From a virus, in IMG/VR virus record IMGVR_UViG_3300048839_000409, positions 1 to 29,046 of that record: a stretch of 29,046 nucleotides of DNA. One strand, 5' to 3'. The notes below the pieces were generated by a model. It made no database searches. It was not told the DNA's origin and saw nothing but the letters and a program-made list of their open reading frames with translations. Position 1 is the stretch's first letter. Each line of letters opens with the position of its first letter. A program made the position numbers and the translations under genes. Positions 27,794-29,046 of the stretch are shown one piece after another.

Positions 27794-29046
27794 GCGATCA
27801 CCCGGTTCGCGCGCAGATTGTCGATCAGTTGCGCCTGGCCGATTTCAACGGCTCGCGCTGCGATCTGCGCCACCTGGGCCTGATCGGTGCGGCTGTCGAT
27901 ATAGAGCGTCTGGTTGATCGGCGCGCTGACCACGGAGGCGGACTGTTTCATGGGGGTGATTCTCCCCGAGGCCGCGCCCGTCGCCAAGTAGTCTTTGCCC
28001 TTGACCGTCAGCACTTCGGGCACGCCGCGCTCGTTGATCTGGTGCAGCATGCCGCGGTGAACGTCGCCACCATACGCACGCCCACCGCCGAACAGCGAGC
28101 CAATGCCACTGATGATCGAACTGCCGAAGCCCATTAGCGAGCCGAACAGGCCACTGTTCGACGCACCCGCACCGCCGAAGAACTTGCGGAACTCCAGCCG
28201 GGCCTGCGCGGCGATGAAATCGCGCACAAGAGAGCCAAGGCTGAGCTTGCCCGTTGTGACCAGTTGCGCCCAGGCGTCCTCTCCGTTCTGGAGCATGCCC
28301 GACCACATATCGTCGCTGGCTTCCCTCATCAGCTTGTTTATGTCGCGCCAGTCCTCAAGCTGGCGCTGCCATACCGGCTTTAGCTCGTCACCGATCTGCT
28401 TCTCTCGCATCACCCGCCACGCAGCCAGATCGTCAATGGCGGCCTGGCGTGCCGTATCACTCAGCGCGGCCAGGTCAAGCCGTTTGCGCAGTGCGTCCTC
28501 TTCCAGCGCCAGCTCGGCCATCAGCCGAGCCTCGCTGTCCCGAATAAGCTCAACGCTGAGTTGCTTGTTGATGGCGGCAAGCTCGCTGGCCGATGTGAGC
28601 GCTGCGGTGCGGCGCTGCTCGCTGACAGCCTGCTCGCCGGCGCGCTCGGCATTCTCGAAGCGGCGCAGATCGTCGCGGGGGCCGACGCTGCGAGCCTTGG
28701 GCACAATGTCGCGCTCGCCGCTCGCCTCAGCAGCGCGCAGTTTGGCGCGCTCTTGCTCGATACGCAGCAATTCCGTCTCAATCGTCAGCAGCGCGGCCTG
28801 CTGGGCGCGCGTCTCGTTGACGCTGGTGGGCTTGGACGAGGCGGCCAGCGCCTGGCTTGCGCGCAGCGCCTGCTCTTTGGCGGCCAGCCCCTGCATTTCG
28901 ATTTCGAGCAACGCCGCCTGGTAGCCCTGGGCTTCAACGAGGTCTTGCTGCCACGCCTGATCATAGGCGGCGCGGGCGCGCTCCAGACCCATCTGCTGCA
29001 AGGCCAGGCGGCGCTCGATGCCGGCCTTCTCGATGCCGGCGATGGC
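27790..29046 (-). CDS. Tape measure protein, C-terminal part (partial)
   Basis: The frame is open to the end of the window, so only the last 418 codons are present. The protein is mostly long Ala/Glu/Arg/Leu-rich helix (coiled coil), ending in a glycine-rich segment (FGGAGASNSGLFGSLMGFG) and GGDVHRGMLHQINERGVPEV, as at the end of many tape measure proteins. These span the tail lumen and set its length. The TTG at 29001 is only an internal codon, not a real start. It heads the visible minus-strand tail operon. Confidence 0.8.
   Translation of the reverse strand, partial: AIAGIEKAGIERRLALQQMGLERARAAYDQAWQQDLVEAQGYQAALLEIEMQGLAAKEQALRASQALAASSKPTSVNETRAQQAALLTIETELLRIEQERAKLRAAEASGERDIVPKARSVGPRDDLRRFENAERAGEQAVSEQRRTAALTSASELAAINKQLSVELIRDSEARLMAELALEEDALRKRLDLAALSDTARQAAIDDLAAWRVMREKQIGDELKPVWQRQLEDWRDINKLMREASDDMWSGMLQNGEDAWAQLVTTGKLSLGSLVRDFIAAQARLEFRKFFGGAGASNSGLFGSLMGFGSSIISGIGSLFGGGRAYGGDVHRGMLHQINERGVPEVLTVKGKDYLATGAASGRITPMKQSASVVSAPINQTLYIDSRTDQAQVAQIAARAVEIGQAQLIDNLRANRVIA

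Overview
This window reads as part of the genome of a tailed, long-tailed (siphovirus-like) bacteriophage or prophage with GC-rich DNA. The evidence is a lambda-like tail gene order on the minus strand at the right end (tape measure, two minor tail proteins, a DUF6950/NlpC-like protein, a giant J-like tip protein, a tail-fibre chaperone), a phage replication and recombination set in the middle, and many tiny ATGA-coupled genes. A high-GC proteobacterial host, possibly a betaproteobacterium, is an inference from composition and protein style. No integrase, terminase, portal, capsid or lysis gene is visible, so the window is incomplete.

Layout. 1-301: a heptamer/27-mer tandem repeat and a promoter. 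302-3899 (+): small accessory genes of unknown function, including a duplicated and partly decayed patch at 2483-3169, ending in a truncated ATP-dependent DNA ligase. 4003-4776 (-): an isolated gene resembling a virion protein. 4777-5130: an AT-rich, origin-like intergenic region with inverted repeats, ACCCC-type iterations and a DnaA box. 5131-6289 (+): a zinc-binding protein, a helix-turn-helix protein and a zinc-knuckle/SLOG (DUF2493) fusion. 6329-9217 (-): a small Cys/His protein, a primase-polymerase/helicase fusion and a short TetR-like regulator. 9250-14560 (-): a coupled operon with an HNH nuclease, an SF2 helicase, a DUF6948-like protein, a Gly-Tyr/Asp/Ser repeat protein, a VRR-NUC nuclease and small proteins. 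14619-20190 (+): a repeat-containing protein, a DUF2800 nuclease, an ssDNA-binding protein, two small proteins and a family B DNA polymerase. 20252-20350 (+): a one-helix membrane protein. 20316-29046 (-): the tail module, running off the window.

Working together. The primase-polymerase/helicase, SF2 helicase, VRR-NUC nuclease, DUF2800 nuclease, ssDNA-binding protein and PolB look like one replication-recombination module split over two opposing operons. The best new observation is a dyad TGAC-N6-GTCA found at five gene-start regions (around 220, 9245, 14560, 16610 and 20230). In four of them the left half-site is the -35 hexamer (TTGACA or TTGACG) and the right half-site lies in the 17-bp spacer. 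This suggests one phage regulator, perhaps the TetR-like protein, controls the accessory, replication and recombination promoters together. Other leads are a possible -1 frameshift site (T TTG GGG) that would join a gene to a duplicated downstream domain, the origin-like region, the zinc-knuckle/SLOG fusion and the ligase that ends exactly at motif V.
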